Assembly (NCBI GenBank): GCA_021797525.1
Contig: JAJZZQ010000049.1
Location: 1-6,016 of the forward strand
Direction: 5' to 3'
DNA from: Thermoplasmata archaeon
GTDB lineage: Archaea; Thermoplasmatota; Thermoplasmata; Thermoplasmatales; Thermoplasmataceae
DNA: 6,016 bases
The notes under the pieces were generated by a model, which saw nothing but the letters and a program-made list of their open reading frames with translations, had not been told where the DNA came from and did not search any database. The stretch's first letter is position 1. The number at the start of each line of letters is the position of its first letter. Made by a program: the position numbers and the translations under genes. This document shows, in pieces, positions 5,948 to 6,016 of this stretch.

Positions 5948-6016
5948 TTATCTTGTGCTTTCAAGCTTTTCCCTGAGTATGGAAGTCACATATCCTTTTG
6001 CCTGCTGGAAATTGAG
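5948..6016 (-). CDS. C-terminal end of an unidentified gene, cut by the right window edge
   Basis: An open frame enters from the right edge and ends at TAA (5950-5948). Its last residues read LNFQQAKGYVTSILREKLES followed by TR. This looks like a charged, helical protein tail. It lies on the same strand as, and 44 bases before, the oxidoreductase gene, so co-transcription is likely. Too little is visible to name a family. Confidence 0.5.
   Translation of the reverse strand, partial: LNFQQAKGYVTSILREKLESTR

Noticed and set aside
5939..5950. Near-palindrome around TGATCA at the end of the right-edge gene
   Set aside because: It is only 12 bases with one mismatch, overlaps a stop codon and is consistent with chance.
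1..6016. Mobile elements, CRISPR arrays, toxin-antitoxin or phage genes
   Set aside because: I looked for direct repeats, terminal inverted repeats, transposase or integrase motifs and regularly spaced repeats, and saw none.

Overview
The window looks like ordinary chromosome from an archaeon, most likely one of the Thermoplasmata (Thermoplasma / Ferroplasma / Cuniculiplasma type). This is an inference. It rests on moderate G+C (a little over 40% by eye), frequent ATA and AGG codons, and short A/T boxes centred about 27-28 bases upstream of three start codons, as expected for leaderless archaeal transcripts. Shine-Dalgarno-like motifs appear only at tightly packed downstream genes. There are no rRNA or tRNA genes, CRISPR arrays, insertion sequences or phage genes.

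All genes lie on the minus strand, so transcription runs from high to low coordinates. From right to left: the last 22 codons of an unidentified gene (5948-6016); an FAD-dependent oxidoreductase of the L-2-hydroxyglutarate oxidase family (4566-5903); a 166-base gap with a possible T-rich terminator and the promoter of the next gene; an MFS transporter resembling the fosmidomycin-resistance (Fsr) branch (3161-4399); a BtuF-like helical-backbone metal/cobalamin receptor domain without a signal peptide (2314-3132); a 101-base gap with a promoter; an M20 family amidohydrolase of the AbgB/PM20D2 type (1025-2212); an S66 LD-carboxypeptidase/MccF-type serine peptidase whose start overlaps the end of the M20 gene (94-1065); and the start of another gene running off the left edge (1-59), preceded by a perfect GGAGGT.

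The M20 and S66 genes are the clearest functional pair. They overlap by about 40 bases, and both families hydrolyse peptide or amide bonds in small unusual substrates. Together with the MFS carrier, a scavenging or detoxification role for small amidated peptides is a reasonable but unproven reading. The hydroxyglutarate-oxidase homologue would feed 2-oxo acids to central metabolism and may belong to a separate transcription unit. I see no clearly new multi-gene system. The points most worth checking are an LD-carboxypeptidase in a probably wall-less archaeon, the signal-less BtuF-like protein, the leaderless promoter pattern, and two competing open frames at the left edge.
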